Below are positions 33,879 through 43,340 of a stretch of DNA of 64,000 nucleotides, piece after piece (the first letter of the stretch is position 1; each line of letters begins with the position of its first letter). Both the position numbers and the translations under genes were made by a program. Origin of the DNA: Ramlibacter sp. (GTDB lineage: Bacteria > Pseudomonadota > Gammaproteobacteria > Burkholderiales > Burkholderiaceae_C); the NCBI RefSeq assembly GCF_028291745.1, contig NZ_JAQGNQ010000101.1, positions 27,307 to 91,306 of the forward strand. Reading direction: 5' to 3'. Under the pieces are notes generated by a model. The model did no database searches. It saw only the letters and a program-made list of their open reading frames with translations, and was not told the DNA's origin.

Positions 33879-35938
33879 GCGGGACGGACTTCGACCAGGC
33901 AGTCGTAGAACACGGGCGCGCGGCCCAGGTCCGTCAGTTTCTGGCTGGTGAGTTCGTTGACGTTGGTGCCGGCGATCCCCAGCTTGCGCCACCAGATCCC
34001 CAGCCCGTTGACCACTCCCGGGCGGGCGCGCGGCGAGATGCTTGCCTTGCACACGTACTCGCCCCGGTCGTTGAAGACGCGCACCACCTGTGCGTCCCGG
34101 ATGCCGCGCGCCGCGGCATCGTCGGCATGCAGCTCCAGCACCGGCTCCCCCTCGATGTCGCGCAGGCTCTGCACATTCACGAAGGTGGAATTGAGGAAGT
34201 TGCGCGCCGGTGGCGAGATCATCGCCAGCGGATAGCGCGCCGAACTGCCGGCCACCTCGTGATTGGGCACGTGATCGGGCAGGCCATCGAGCCCCTGGCG
34301 CGCCAGCCGCTCGCTGAAGAATTCGCAGCGTCCCGACGGCGTGGGAAAGCCGCCGGCCGCGAACGGCGCGTCCGGCAGCGCGAGGCTGGCGAAGCCCTGT
34401 TGCAGCAGCAGCTCGAAATCGACGCGATCGCCGAAGGCGAGGCGGCACAGGCTCTCGTCGCTCTCGGCAAAGCAGGGATCGGTGAAACCCATGCGCGCCG
34501 CCAGGGCGCGGAACACGTCGGTGTTGCTGCGGGCCTGTCCCACCGGCGCGATCGCCGGCCGGTTCAACAGCACGTCGGTGTGGCCATAGGACGGGTGGAT
34601 GTCCCAGTGTTCCAGCTGCGTGGTGGCCGGCAGCAGGTAGTCCGCATAGTCCGCGGAGTCGGTGCGGAACTGCTCGATCACCACCGTGAACAGGTCCTCC
34701 CGCGCAAAGCCGCGCACCACCTTGCCCGACTCCGGCGCCACGGCCACCGGATTGCTGTTGTAGACAAGCACGGCCTCGATGGCCGGCCCGAACGCGGGCG
34801 ACGCGGGGCGCAGCAGGTCATCGCCGATGGTCACCATGTTGATGGTGCGCGGCCGCTGGCCCGCCAGCAGGTCGGGCCGCTGCAGCGCGGCCCGGTCGGC
34901 CGGATAGAAGCCGCTGCTGGAAAGCAGCACGCCGCCGGCGCGATGCCGCCACGCCCCGGTCAGCGCCGGCAGGCTGGCCACGGCACGGGTCGCATTGCCA
35001 CCGCCGCGCACGCGCTGCATGCCGTAATTCAGGCGAATGGCCGCCGGTCTGGTCGTGCCGTAGGCGCGCGCGAGCTCGCGGATCTGCTGCGCCGGAATGC
35101 CGCAGACCGCCGCCGCGCGCTCGGGCGTCCAGCGCAGCGCGCGCTCGCGCAGGCCCTCCCAGCCCACCGTGTGCTGCGCGATGTAGTCGTGATCCAGCCA
35201 GTCGTGCGCGATCAGTTCGTGCATCAGCGCAAGCGCCAGGGCGGCATCGGTGCCGGGCAGCAGTTGCACGTGGTCGTGGCACTTCTCCGCGGTCTCGCTG
35301 CGGCGCGGATCGATGCACACCAGCCGCGCGCCATTGCGCTTGGCTTCCTGCGCAATGCGCCAGAAGTGCAGGTTGCTGGTGATCGAGTTGCTGCCCCAGA
35401 TGATGATCAGCTTGGCCTCGGCGAAGAACTCCACCTTCATGCCGACCTTGCCGCCGAGCGTCTGCACGAGACCTTCGCCGCCCGCCGACGAACAGATGGT
35501 GCGATCGAGCAGCGAGGCGCCGAGGCGGTGGAAGAAGCGCCCCGCCATGCTCTCGCCCTGCACCAGGCCCATGGTGCCGCAGTAGCTGTAGGGAAGGATC
35601 GCCTGCGGGGCGCGCGCGGCGATGGCGCCCAGGCGGGCGGCGATGGCGTCCAGCGCTTCGTCCCAGGAGACGGGCGTGAATTGGCCCGAGCCCTTGGGTC
35701 CCACGCGGCGCATCGGCTGCAGCAGCCGCTCGGGATGGTAGGTGCGCTCCGCGTAGTGCGCGACCTTGTTGCACAGCACGCCTGCCGTGGGCCCATGCGC
35801 CGGATTGCCCTGGACGCGCAGGGCAACGCCGTCCTGCACGGTGGTCAGCAGCGCGCACGTGTCGGGGCAGTCGTGCGGGCAGGCGCCGCGCACCTGCCGG
35901 ACAGGCGCGGAAGAGCCGGAAACGGGGGGAGACGCCAT
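33875..35938 (-). CDS. Molybdopterin oxidoreductase with N-terminal Fe-S motif
   Basis: The 687-residue protein has a CPHDCPDTC motif with cysteines at 20, 24, 28 and 56 (C-x3-C-x3-C-x27-C), the [4Fe-4S] site of the DMSO-reductase superfamily. Domains typical of Mo-bisPGD enzymes follow, including the IIIWGSNSITSN motif and the C-terminal cofactor domain (GVVNGLGIWWRKLG). No Tat signal is visible, so it should be cytoplasmic. The substrate is unknown; relatives include assimilatory-type or formate-dehydrogenase-like oxidoreductases. It diverges from the substrate-binding gene at 36076 and is coupled with the aminopeptidase. Confidence 0.88.
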   Translation of the reverse strand: MASPPVSGSSAPVRQVRGACPHDCPDTCALLTTVQDGVALRVQGNPAHGPTAGVLCNKVAHYAERTYHPERLLQPMRRVGPKGSGQFTPVSWDEALDAIAARLGAIAARAPQAILPYSYCGTMGLVQGESMAGRFFHRLGASLLDRTICSSAGGEGLVQTLGGKVGMKVEFFAEAKLIIIWGSNSITSNLHFWRIAQEAKRNGARLVCIDPRRSETAEKCHDHVQLLPGTDAALALALMHELIAHDWLDHDYIAQHTVGWEGLRERALRWTPERAAAVCGIPAQQIRELARAYGTTRPAAIRLNYGMQRVRGGGNATRAVASLPALTGAWRHRAGGVLLSSSGFYPADRAALQRPDLLAGQRPRTINMVTIGDDLLRPASPAFGPAIEAVLVYNSNPVAVAPESGKVVRGFAREDLFTVVIEQFRTDSADYADYLLPATTQLEHWDIHPSYGHTDVLLNRPAIAPVGQARSNTDVFRALAARMGFTDPCFAESDESLCRLAFGDRVDFELLLQQGFASLALPDAPFAAGGFPTPSGRCEFFSERLARQGLDGLPDHVPNHEVAGSSARYPLAMISPPARNFLNSTFVNVQSLRDIEGEPVLELHADDAAARGIRDAQVVRVFNDRGEYVCKASISPRARPGVVNGLGIWWRKLGIAGTNVNELTSQKLTDLGRAPVFYDCLVEVRPA

Positions 35939-36075
35939 GCGTTGATTGTCGTGCAGCCGGGGAGGACCCGCCTTCCGGATGGTATTCAGACCCGCGTGGG
36001 CTTAGGAAAATGACCGCAAGCCCGCTGGCCTCCCGGACAGCGAAACGACAGCCCGGACACGACAATTCCAACATC

Positions 36076-37206
36076 ATGCTCAACCGCCGTACTTTCACCC
36101 GTGCCGCCGGGGCCGCCGTCGCCCTGCTGGGCGCTCCCGCCCTGCGTGCGCAAACCGAGCGCATCCTCTTTGCGCAGTCCGCGCCGTTCACCGGCCCAGC
36201 CGCCCAGCTGGGAATTCAGTTCCACCAGGGCGCCCGGCTGTACTTCGAGCAGGTCAACGCCCAGGGCGGCGTCCATCGCCGCCCGATCGAGCTGGCCAAG
36301 CTCGACGACGGCTACGAGCCCGATCGTTGCGCCGACAACACCCGCAAGCTGATCGCCGAGGATCCGCTTGCGCTGTTCGGCTATATCGGCACGCCGACGA
36401 GCCTCGTCGCGCTGCCGCTGGCCACCGCCGCGAAAGTGCCGTTCTGCGCGCCCTTCAGCGGCGCGATGGCGCTGCGCCAGCCCTTCAACCGCTATGCCTT
36501 CCACATCCGTGCCTCGTACAACGACGAGACCGAGGTGATCGTCAAGCAGCTCACCTCGCTGGGGCTGCAGAAGATCGCGGTCTTCTACCAGAACGATGCC
36601 TACGGCAAGGCCGGGCTCGACGGCGTGCTGCTGGCGCTGAAGACGCGCAACATGACGCCGGTTGCCACCGCGACGGTGGAGCGCAACTCGGTGAACGTGG
36701 CCCAGGCCGTGAAGACGCTGGTGGCGGCGCAGCCCGATGCGGTGGTGCAGGTGAGCGCGTACAAGTCGTGTGCCGCCTTCATCCGCGCGGCGCGGGCAGC
36801 GGGTTTCGGCGGCACCTTCTTCAACGTGTCCTTCGTCGGCACGCAGGCGCTGGCCGACGAACTGGGCAAGGATGCCGCTGGCGTGGTGGTCTCGCAGGTC
36901 GTGCCCTCCCCCTACAGCACGGCCCGGCCGATCGCCCGCGAATTCATCGACGCGGTGAAGAAGGGCGGCGCGGACTACCAGGCCAACTACTCCAGCATGG
37001 AGGGCTACCTGGCGGCCAGGGCGATGGTCGAGGGCCTCAAGCGCGGGTCGCCCAAGCCCACCCGCGACGGCCTGATCGCCGGCCTGGAGAGCCTGGGCAA
37101 CGCATCCTTCGGCGGCTTCAACGTCTCGTTCTCGCCGACCGACCACGTCGCGTCGAAGTTCGTGGAGTTGTCGATGTTGACGGCCGACGGCCGCGTGCGC
37201 ACCTGA
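36076..37206 (+). CDS. Branched-chain amino-acid-type ABC substrate-binding protein
   Basis: The 376-residue protein has a signal of about 26 residues with a twin-arginine start (MLNRRTFTRAAG) and an alanine cleavage site (LRAQ), so Tat export is possible. The periplasmic binding fold 1 domain includes FAQSAPFTGPAAQLG, LFGYIGTPTSLVALP and YQANYSSMEGYLAARAMVEGL, as in LivJ/HAAT family receptors. No transporter genes are beside it, so it could be an orphan receptor or a sensor. The ATG at 36076 is chosen because the in-frame start at 36010 lacks a signal. It is convergent with the acetylornithine deacetylase-like gene, stops separated by six bases. Confidence 0.88.
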   Translation: MLNRRTFTRAAGAAVALLGAPALRAQTERILFAQSAPFTGPAAQLGIQFHQGARLYFEQVNAQGGVHRRPIELAKLDDGYEPDRCADNTRKLIAEDPLALFGYIGTPTSLVALPLATAAKVPFCAPFSGAMALRQPFNRYAFHIRASYNDETEVIVKQLTSLGLQKIAVFYQNDAYGKAGLDGVLLALKTRNMTPVATATVERNSVNVAQAVKTLVAAQPDAVVQVSAYKSCAAFIRAARAAGFGGTFFNVSFVGTQALADELGKDAAGVVVSQVVPSPYSTARPIAREFIDAVKKGGADYQANYSSMEGYLAARAMVEGLKRGSPKPTRDGLIAGLESLGNASFGGFNVSFSPTDHVASKFVELSMLTADGRVRT

Positions 37207-37212
37207 GGGCGG

Positions 37213-38379
37213 TCACAAACCCCGCACTTCGGCCAAGCCCTCCATGAACGCCTGGCAGCGCAGCAACTGCTCCAGGCTCACGTATTCATCGGGCTGGTGC
37301 GCCTGCCGGATGCTGCCCGGCCCGCACACCACCGTGCGGATGCCGGCGCCCTTGAAGATCCCCGCTTCGGTGCCGAAGGCCACCTGCGTGGTGCGCGGCT
37401 CGCCGGCCAGGCGCATGGCCAGCCGCGTCACCGCGTCGTCGGCCGAGCCGAGGAAGCTCGGGATCTCGCAGATCGTCTCGAAGCGAATGCCGGTGTCCGG
37501 CGCCACCTTCTGCATGGCCGGCTCGAGCGAGCGCGCATAGGCCACCACCTGCTCCTGCATCGCGCGTGCATCCGCGGTGGGCAGGTCGCGGAATTCGTAG
37601 CGGAACTCGGCGTCGCGCGGCACCACGTTGTCTGCGATGCCGCCATGGAACTGGCCGACGCTCGCGGTCGAAAAGGGCACGTCGAAGCCGTCGTAGCGCG
37701 GCTCCTCGCGCTCGAAGCCCTCGGCCAGGTCGCGCACGCGGCCGACCACGCGCGCCGCCATCTCGATGGCGTTGACGGACTGCGGCGTGAGCGACGAGTG
37801 CGCCTCCTTGCCGCGGACGCAGCAGCGGTAGCGGTACACGCCCTTGTGCGCAATGGCGGGCACCATGCTGGTGGGCTCGCCGACGATGCACGCCAGCGGT
37901 GCGATCCCCGCCTCGCGCAGGTCGGCGATCAGTTCCTTGACCCCGAAGCAGCCGATCTCTTCCTCGTAGCTGAAGGCGAAGTGAAGCGCGAACGGCGCAT
38001 CGCTCTCGAGGAACAACTGCGCGTGCGCCACCGCGGTCGCGATGAAGCCCTTCATGTCGGCCGACCCGCGGCCGTAGAGGCGGCCGTCGCGCACCACGCC
38101 GCCCAGGGGATCGACCGACCAGTCCTGCCCGTCCCAGGGCACGGTGTCGGTGTGGCCGGACAGCACGATGCCGGCCGGCTTGCCCTCGCCCAGCGTGGCG
38201 AACAGGTTGGCCTTGGTGCGCTCCGCGTTGTAGCTGAGGCGGCACTTCACGCCCAGGGGCGCGAGCACGTCGCGGATGCAGTGAATCAGGTCGAGGTTGG
38301 AATTGGCGCTGACCGTGTTGAAGCCGACCAGCGTGCGCGCGAGTTCGAGGGCCCGCGGTGCCCTGGGGGAAACTGCCAT
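37213..38379 (-). CDS. argE: M20 peptidase, acetylornithine deacetylase-like
   Basis: The 388-residue protein has M20 metal motifs: SGHTDTVPWDG (first zinc ligand and catalytic acid), GRGSADMKG, YEEEIGCFG and VGEPTSM. These match ArgE (N-acetylornithine deacetylase) more than carboxypeptidase G2. It would hydrolyse N-acetylornithine to ornithine and acetate in arginine synthesis. Other amidohydrolase roles cannot be excluded because a second M20 gene is close. The ATG at 38379 was chosen over a longer frame that is shadow of the divergent hydrolase gene. Confidence 0.8.
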   Translation of the reverse strand: MAVSPRAPRALELARTLVGFNTVSANSNLDLIHCIRDVLAPLGVKCRLSYNAERTKANLFATLGEGKPAGIVLSGHTDTVPWDGQDWSVDPLGGVVRDGRLYGRGSADMKGFIATAVAHAQLFLESDAPFALHFAFSYEEEIGCFGVKELIADLREAGIAPLACIVGEPTSMVPAIAHKGVYRYRCCVRGKEAHSSLTPQSVNAIEMAARVVGRVRDLAEGFEREEPRYDGFDVPFSTASVGQFHGGIADNVVPRDAEFRYEFRDLPTADARAMQEQVVAYARSLEPAMQKVAPDTGIRFETICEIPSFLGSADDAVTRLAMRLAGEPRTTQVAFGTEAGIFKGAGIRTVVCGPGSIRQAHQPDEYVSLEQLLRCQAFMEGLAEVRGL

Positions 38380-38463
38380 GCGCCATTGTCCCGGAAAGTC
38401 CTGATAGGCACGCGACTTGCAGCTCGGTAGACTGCAAGCCTCCCTCCGCAGTCTCCCCACCCC

Positions 38464-39660
38464 ATGAAGCTCCTGGACTCCATCGTCACCGAAGCCGCGT
38501 CCATGGCCGCCGTGCGACGCGACATTCACGCCCATCCCGAACTGTGCTTCGAGGAGGTGCGCACGGCCGACCTCGTCGCCGCCAAGCTCACCGAATGGGG
38601 CATTCCCGTGCACCGCGGACTCGGTGGCACGGGCGTGGTCGGCATCGTGAAAAACGGAAGCTCGAAGCGCGCGGTCGGCCTGCGCGCCGACATGGACGCC
38701 CTGCCGATGCAGGAGTTCAACACCTTCGCGCACGCCAGCCAGCACGCCGGCAAGATGCATGCGTGCGGTCACGACGGCCACGTCGCGATGCTGCTGGCCG
38801 CGGCGCGGCATTTCGCCAAGAACCGCCACTTCGACGGCACCGTCTACCTGATCTTCCAGCCGGCGGAAGAAGGCGGCGGCGGCGCCCGCGAGATGATCAA
38901 GGACGGCCTGTTCGAGAAGTTTCCGATGGACGCCGTCTTCGGCATGCACAACTGGCCGGGCGGACAGGTCGGCCGCTTCGCGGTCAGCGGCGGGCCGGTG
39001 ATGGCGTCGACCGCCGAATTCAAGGTGACCATCCGCGGCAAGGGCGCGCACGGCGCCATGCCCCACCTGGGCATCGACCCGGTGCCCGTTGCCTGCCAGA
39101 TGGTGCAGGCCTTCCAGACCATCGTCAGCCGCAACCTCAAGCCGATCGATGCCGGCGTGGTGTCGGTCACCATGATCCATGCCGGCGCGGCCACCAACGT
39201 GATCCCCGACTCGTGCGAGCTGCAGGGCACGGTGCGCGCCTTCCGCGAAGAGGTGCAGGACCTGATCGCGCAGCGGATGCAGCAGATCGCGGAGCACATG
39301 TGCGCGGCGCACGACGCGGTCTGCGAGTTCGCGTTCAAGCGCAACTACCCGGCCACGGTCAATTCGCAGGCCGAGGCGGAATTCGCGCGCAAGGTGATGA
39401 CCGGCATCGTCGGCGCCGACAACGTGCTGACGCAGGAGCCCACGATGGGCGCCGAGGACTTTGCCTTCATGCTGCAGGCCAGGCCCGGCGCCTATTGCTT
39501 CATCGCCAACGGCGACGGCTCGCACCGCGAGTTCGGCCACGGTGCCGGTCCCTGCACGCTGCACAACCCGAGCTACGATTTCAACGACGACCTGATTCCG
39601 CTGGGCGCCACCTACTGGGTGCGGCTGGCCGAGGAGTGGCTGGCGAAAGAGCGCGCATGA
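38464..39660 (+). CDS. M20 amidohydrolase, hippurate hydrolase/IAA-amino-acid hydrolase-like
   Basis: The 398-residue protein has the family signatures ADMDALPMQE, MHACGHDGHVAM, QPAEEGGGGAREM and GMHNWPGGQVG. These belong to the aminoacylase/hippurate hydrolase branch of M20, which cleaves amide bonds of N-acyl amino acids. It is probably cytoplasmic, with no signal peptide. It overlaps the downstream DUF2817 gene by four bases (ATGA), so the two are coupled. The divergent ArgE-like gene starts 84 bases upstream. Confidence 0.9.
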   Translation: MKLLDSIVTEAASMAAVRRDIHAHPELCFEEVRTADLVAAKLTEWGIPVHRGLGGTGVVGIVKNGSSKRAVGLRADMDALPMQEFNTFAHASQHAGKMHACGHDGHVAMLLAAARHFAKNRHFDGTVYLIFQPAEEGGGGAREMIKDGLFEKFPMDAVFGMHNWPGGQVGRFAVSGGPVMASTAEFKVTIRGKGAHGAMPHLGIDPVPVACQMVQAFQTIVSRNLKPIDAGVVSVTMIHAGAATNVIPDSCELQGTVRAFREEVQDLIAQRMQQIAEHMCAAHDAVCEFAFKRNYPATVNSQAEAEFARKVMTGIVGADNVLTQEPTMGAEDFAFMLQARPGAYCFIANGDGSHREFGHGAGPCTLHNPSYDFNDDLIPLGATYWVRLAEEWLAKERA

Positions 39661-40754
39661 GCGGGGTCGACTCCCCCTTTGCCCGCTCGTACGCCGAGGC
39701 ACGCGAGAAATTCCTGCAGGCGGCCGGGGAGGCCGGCCTGCTGGTCGAAGCGAAGCCGCATCCGCTGACCGGATTGCAAGGCGAGCCGCTGGCCATGGAC
39801 GTCGCCCGCCACGGGCACCCGAGTGCCGGCAAGCTGCTGGTGGTCAGCAGCGGCTGCCACGGGGTCGAGGGCTACTGCGGCAGCGGCGTGCAGGTGGCGG
39901 CGCTGCGCGATGCGCAGTTTCGCGCGCGCGCTGGCGAGGCCGGCGTCGCCGTGCTGTACATCCACGCGCTCAATCCCTACGGCTTCTCGTTCATGCGGCG
40001 CACGACGCACGAGAACGTCGACCTCAATCGCAACTTCCACGACTTTTCGCGGCCGCTACCGGAGAACCCCGCGTACGCCGAACTGCATTCGCTGCTGGTT
40101 CCCGAGCAGTGGCCGCCCGCCGAGGACAACATGCGCACCATAGGCCGCTACGTCGCCGAAAAGGGCGAGAAGGCCTACCAGGCGGCGATCTCGGGCGGCC
40201 AGTACGAGTTTGCCGACGGCCTCTTCTACGGCGGTCGGGCACCGACCTGGAGCAACCTGGCACTGCGCGAGGTGCTGCGCACCCATGGGCGGCGCGCGGC
40301 ACGCATTGCATGGATCGACTTGCACACCGGCCTGGGCCCGAACGGCGTGGGCGAGCGCATCTACGCGGGCCGCGACGACCCCGCGGCCACTGCGCGCGCC
40401 AGCGCCTGGTGGGGCGGCGAGGGCCGCACCCCCGTTACCTCGATCTACGACGGCTCGTCGACGTCGGCCTTCCTCACCGGGCTGATGTTCACGTCGGTCT
40501 ACGACGAGTGCCCGCAGGCGGAGTACACCGGCATGGCCCTGGAATACGGCACCGTGCCGGTCATGGAAACCTTCCAGGCGCTGCGCGGCGAGCAGTGGTT
40601 GAACCGCCATCCGGAGGCGCCGCCGGAAGTGGCGCAACCCATCCGCGCGCAGATGCTGGCGGCCTTTTATACCGACACCGATGGGTGGCGCGAGCAGATC
40701 GTGGCGCAGGGGCGGGAGGCCTTGCTGCAGGCGGTGGAAGGCCTGGCTGGCTAG
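39657..40754 (+). CDS. M14-like DUF2817 zinc peptidase
   Basis: The 365-residue protein is a DUF2817 member. The first zinc-site motif is SSGCHGVEGYCGSG (H-x-x-E), followed by HENVDLNRNFHDF and the third-ligand region IAWIDLHTGLGPNG. MALEYGT carries the likely catalytic glutamate. Members are thought to be metallo-carboxypeptidases of unknown substrate. The ATG overlaps the amidohydrolase stop by four bases, so I infer the two act on a common peptide or N-acyl amino-acid source. It is the last plus-strand gene before a long inverted repeat. Confidence 0.88.
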   Translation: MSGVDSPFARSYAEAREKFLQAAGEAGLLVEAKPHPLTGLQGEPLAMDVARHGHPSAGKLLVVSSGCHGVEGYCGSGVQVAALRDAQFRARAGEAGVAVLYIHALNPYGFSFMRRTTHENVDLNRNFHDFSRPLPENPAYAELHSLLVPEQWPPAEDNMRTIGRYVAEKGEKAYQAAISGGQYEFADGLFYGGRAPTWSNLALREVLRTHGRRAARIAWIDLHTGLGPNGVGERIYAGRDDPAATARASAWWGGEGRTPVTSIYDGSSTSAFLTGLMFTSVYDECPQAEYTGMALEYGTVPVMETFQALRGEQWLNRHPEAPPEVAQPIRAQMLAAFYTDTDGWREQIVAQGREALLQAVEGLAG

Positions 40755-40771
40755 GGTAGGGCGCGCTGCAT

Positions 40772-40846
40772 CGTAGGCTGGGCTGCCGCAGGCACCCCAG
40801 CGATCCGCGCGCAAGCGCTGGGGTGCCTGTGGCAGCCCAGCCTACG
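40772..40846. repeat. Long inverted repeat between convergent genes (dispersed element, copy 1)
   Basis: Two 31-base arms (40772-40802 and 40816-40846) match at 30 of 31 positions around a 13-base loop. The ends read cgtaggctgggctgcc and its complement. The same arms recur at 63788-63860, so this is a dispersed repeat. Its place between the DUF2817 and coaX stops would let it act as a bidirectional terminator, but there is no clear U tract. Confidence 0.9.
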
Positions 40847-40851
40847 AAACT

Positions 40852-41625
40852 CTACAAAGCCACCGCCCGCGAACTCGCGATCACCAGCAGCCCGTCGAAG
40901 ATCAGGCTCTCCAGCAACTCGAAGGCCACCGACATGTGCGGGGCCATCTTCCAGCCCGCGCCTCCGGTCATGTAGCAGGCCGGCTCCGCGCCGCAGCGAT
41001 GCCGCACGTGCTGCACCATGCGCTCGATGGCCCCGGCGATCGCGAAGGTGCCGCCGCTGGTGAGCGCGTCGCTGGTGTTGGTGGGAAAGACCCGCACCTC
41101 GCCCGTCGGGACGTGCAGGCCCGCCGTGCCGCTTTCCAGCGCGCGCAGCATGATGCCGTGGCCCGGCAGGATGAAGCCGCCCAGGAACCGGCCCTCGCTG
41201 TCGACCGCTTCCACCGTGACCGCCGTGCCCACCATCACCACCACCATCGGCCGCTCGGGCCCGCAGGCCAGCATGCGCTGGCGCGCGCCTATCATCCCGA
41301 CCCAGCGGTCGGCGCCCAGGCGCGTGGGATGGTCGTAGCCATTGACGATGCCGGCCTCGGCCGCGCTGGCCACCACCCAGTGGGCGGGGACGATCCACTG
41401 CTCCTCCATCTGCTCCTCGACGCGCCGCTTGATCGCGTCACCTGCGACGCAGCAACCCAGCATGCGGTCCGGCGGCGGCAGCTGCGACCACTCGCCGTCA
41501 GCCAGCTTGTCGATGTTTTCGAGGAACTCCGCGCCCGTGGCCATCGGCTCGGCGCCGACCGCGGCATCGGGATACATGGCCCACTTCAGGCGCGTGTTGC
41601 CGATGTCCACTGCGAGGAAGGGCAT
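40852..41625 (-). CDS. coaX: Type III pantothenate kinase
   Basis: The 257-residue protein begins [18 protein letters not shown] (phosphate-binding D-x-G-N-T), and contains [11 protein letters not shown] and [12 protein letters not shown] followed by GGFILPG. These are CoaX motifs. It phosphorylates pantothenate in coenzyme A synthesis in the cytoplasm. The segment before GTA reads VVVMV, lacking the aspartate seen there in some family members; I have not checked whether this is usual in the family. The gene lies 12 bases downstream of an uncharacterised helical protein. Confidence 0.92.
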   Translation of the reverse strand: MPFLAVDIGNTRLKWAMYPDAAVGAEPMATGAEFLENIDKLADGEWSQLPPPDRMLGCCVAGDAIKRRVEEQMEEQWIVPAHWVVASAAEAGIVNGYDHPTRLGADRWVGMIGARQRMLACGPERPMVVVMVGTAVTVEAVDSEGRFLGGFILPGHGIMLRALESGTAGLHVPTGEVRVFPTNTSDALTSGGTFAIAGAIERMVQHVRHRCGAEPACYMTGGAGWKMAPHMSVAFELLESLIFDGLLVIASSRAVAL

Positions 41626-41637
41626 CCGCGTGCTTTC

Positions 41638-42570
41638 TCAGGCCGCCGCCTGCAGCGGCGCTTGCAGGCCAGCGACCTCGTCGGCCAATGCGCGGTCCTG
41701 CACCTGCACGGCACGCGCTTGCGCGCCTGCGGCCTGCAAGGCGGTGCGCAGGGCGGCCAGCGCGGCGCGCGCGGCTTCCACGCCCTCGCCGGTACAGCCC
41801 CGCGCCGCGGCCTCGTCGGCCAGGCTGGCCGCCTGCCGGCGCCAGGCCGGCCACTCTTCATCCAGCGAATGACGACAGCGCGCCGCCAGCGCCGTGCGCG
41901 CGCTGCAGGCCGCACGGCCATGCTGCAGCAGCTGCTGCGCCGCGGTGGCCGCAGTGCGCAACAACTGCAGGCGTGTCACCAGCAAATCGCAGCGCGCCGT
42001 GTCATCGCGCAACTGCCGCTGCGCGGCCTCGTCGGCCTCGGGCGGCCGCGCCTCGAGCTGGCTGCGCATGTCCTGCAGCCAGCGCGTACCCTGCTCCAGG
42101 ATCTTCTCCATCGCGCGCAGTTCGACCTCGCAATCGAGCAAGGTGCGTTCGACCGCGGTGCGTTGCACCTCCTGCTCCTTCTGCAGCGTGCGCACTTCGC
42201 CGACCAGCGCGTCGCCGGCCTGCACGACCCGCGCCTGCTGCGCCGCGAAGCGGGCCGTCGCCTCCTTGCCGCCGCCGGCCAGCCGCGCGATCCAGCCGCG
42301 CGGCTGCACCAGCGAGAAATCGACCTCGTCCAGCGCCTCGTGCAGCGCCTGGCAGGCGCCGGCGATGGTGTGCACCTCGCCGGCGTGCAGCAGCGCGGAG
42401 AGCTGATGCCGCAGGTCCAGCAGGCGGCGGACGTGACCGGCGCCGGCCCCCGTGGCCAACTGGTCGAGCCAGGCGGCGGGCGATGGCGCCGGCCTGGGCC
42501 GCGCCTTCATCTGCGCCAGCCTGGCGGGCGTCATCAGGGATGCCGTCCGGTCATGGGAGTCGTCGAACAT
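41638..42570 (-). CDS. Uncharacterised alpha-helical/coiled-coil protein
   Basis: The 310-residue protein lacks a signal or membrane helix and is nearly all predicted helix, rich in A, R, Q, E and L. The pattern VDFSLVQPRGWIARLAGGGKEATARFAAQQ, followed by long helices, is loosely like the TelA/KlaA (toxic anion resistance) family; this resemblance is weak and unproven. Cysteines occur at a few positions. It sits between a LuxR gene (44-base gap) and coaX (12-base gap) on the same strand, so it may be co-transcribed with either. A DivIVA- or TelA-like scaffold role is only a guess. Confidence 0.55.
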   Translation of the reverse strand: MFDDSHDRTASLMTPARLAQMKARPRPAPSPAAWLDQLATGAGAGHVRRLLDLRHQLSALLHAGEVHTIAGACQALHEALDEVDFSLVQPRGWIARLAGGGKEATARFAAQQARVVQAGDALVGEVRTLQKEQEVQRTAVERTLLDCEVELRAMEKILEQGTRWLQDMRSQLEARPPEADEAAQRQLRDDTARCDLLVTRLQLLRTAATAAQQLLQHGRAACSARTALAARCRHSLDEEWPAWRRQAASLADEAAARGCTGEGVEAARAALAALRTALQAAGAQARAVQVQDRALADEVAGLQAPLQAAA

Positions 42571-42614
42571 GGCGCAATGGTAATCCCGGAGGATGAGCTG
42601 GGTCCGGGAAGACC

Positions 42615-43283
42615 CTAGATCGCACCCAGCCAGCAGGCGCGCTGGATGGCCGCCATCTTGTTGTCCACCCGCAGCTTGCTCATCGCATTGGCCAGGTGAT
42701 AGTTGATCGTGCGCTCACTGCAATGCAGCTGCTGAGCGCTCTCGCGGGCGGTCTTGCCCTCGAAGGCAAGCTCCAGGCATTCGCGCTCGCGCGGGCTGAG
42801 CGTGGAGCGCGCCGCGACGATCGAGCGCCGCACCAGCGGCCAGATATTCAGGGCCGACCACGCCAGCAGCGCGGCCTCGGTGCGACCGGTGAGCTCGCGC
42901 GGGCTGAACATGAAACACTCGAAGGCGCGGCCGGCCGGCAGCGGAAACTCCACCCGCACGACCGTCTGGTAGCCATGCGCGAGCCACAGCATGCGCCAGC
43001 GGCTGGTGCGCTGCGGATCGGACTTGGCGATGGTCTGCCAGGCCACCAGCGGTGCATCCGAGTCGCGCCAGCGCGCCCCGAAGTCGCGGCTTTCGGCCAA
43101 CGCCGATGCGGCCTCGGTCACCAGGGGCGGATGCACGGCGACCACCTGGCGGTCGTCGCTGCCCCCGAAGGGGTCGGGCCCGAGCACGGCGACCGCCTCG
43201 ACGGAGAACTCGCGCAGGGCAGCCACCCAGTCGCTGAGGATGCCGTCGAGGCTGACACTGTCAAAGTTAACAGGGATCCCCAT
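42615..43283 (-). CDS. LuxR-family regulator with possible autoinducer-binding-like N-terminus
   Basis: The 222-residue protein has a C-terminal LuxR/FixJ-type HTH at residues 159-222: LSPRERECLELAFEGKTARES and CSERTINYHLANAMSKL followed by AIQRA. The last part closely resembles the HTH of acyl-homoserine-lactone receptors. The N-terminal 150 residues have a WRMLWLAHGYQTVVRVEFPL segment that fits the end of an autoinducer-binding domain, though it is diverged and no luxI gene is seen here, so it would be a LuxR solo. It diverges from the quorum-sensing kinase across 57 bases. The start codon is ATG at 43283 with a weak ribosome binding site. Confidence 0.85.
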   Translation of the reverse strand: MGIPVNFDSVSLDGILSDWVAALREFSVEAVAVLGPDPFGGSDDRQVVAVHPPLVTEAASALAESRDFGARWRDSDAPLVAWQTIAKSDPQRTSRWRMLWLAHGYQTVVRVEFPLPAGRAFECFMFSPRELTGRTEAALLAWSALNIWPLVRRSIVAARSTLSPRERECLELAFEGKTARESAQQLHCSERTINYHLANAMSKLRVDNKMAAIQRACWLGAI

Positions 43284-43340
43284 TGCGTTTCTTCGGAACT
43301 ACCGCTGGGCTGTGACAATATCACCTTCGGACCACCGCCC
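43284..43340. promoter_or_regulatory. Divergent LuxR/kinase control region with GTGA-N5-TCAC dyad
   Basis: The 57 bases between divergent starts must hold the promoter of at least one gene. A dyad of GTGA and TCAC separated by five bases lies at 43312-43324, about 17-29 bases before the kinase ATG. I cannot assign -10 and -35 boxes with confidence, and the dyad is short enough to arise by chance. Confidence 0.35.
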
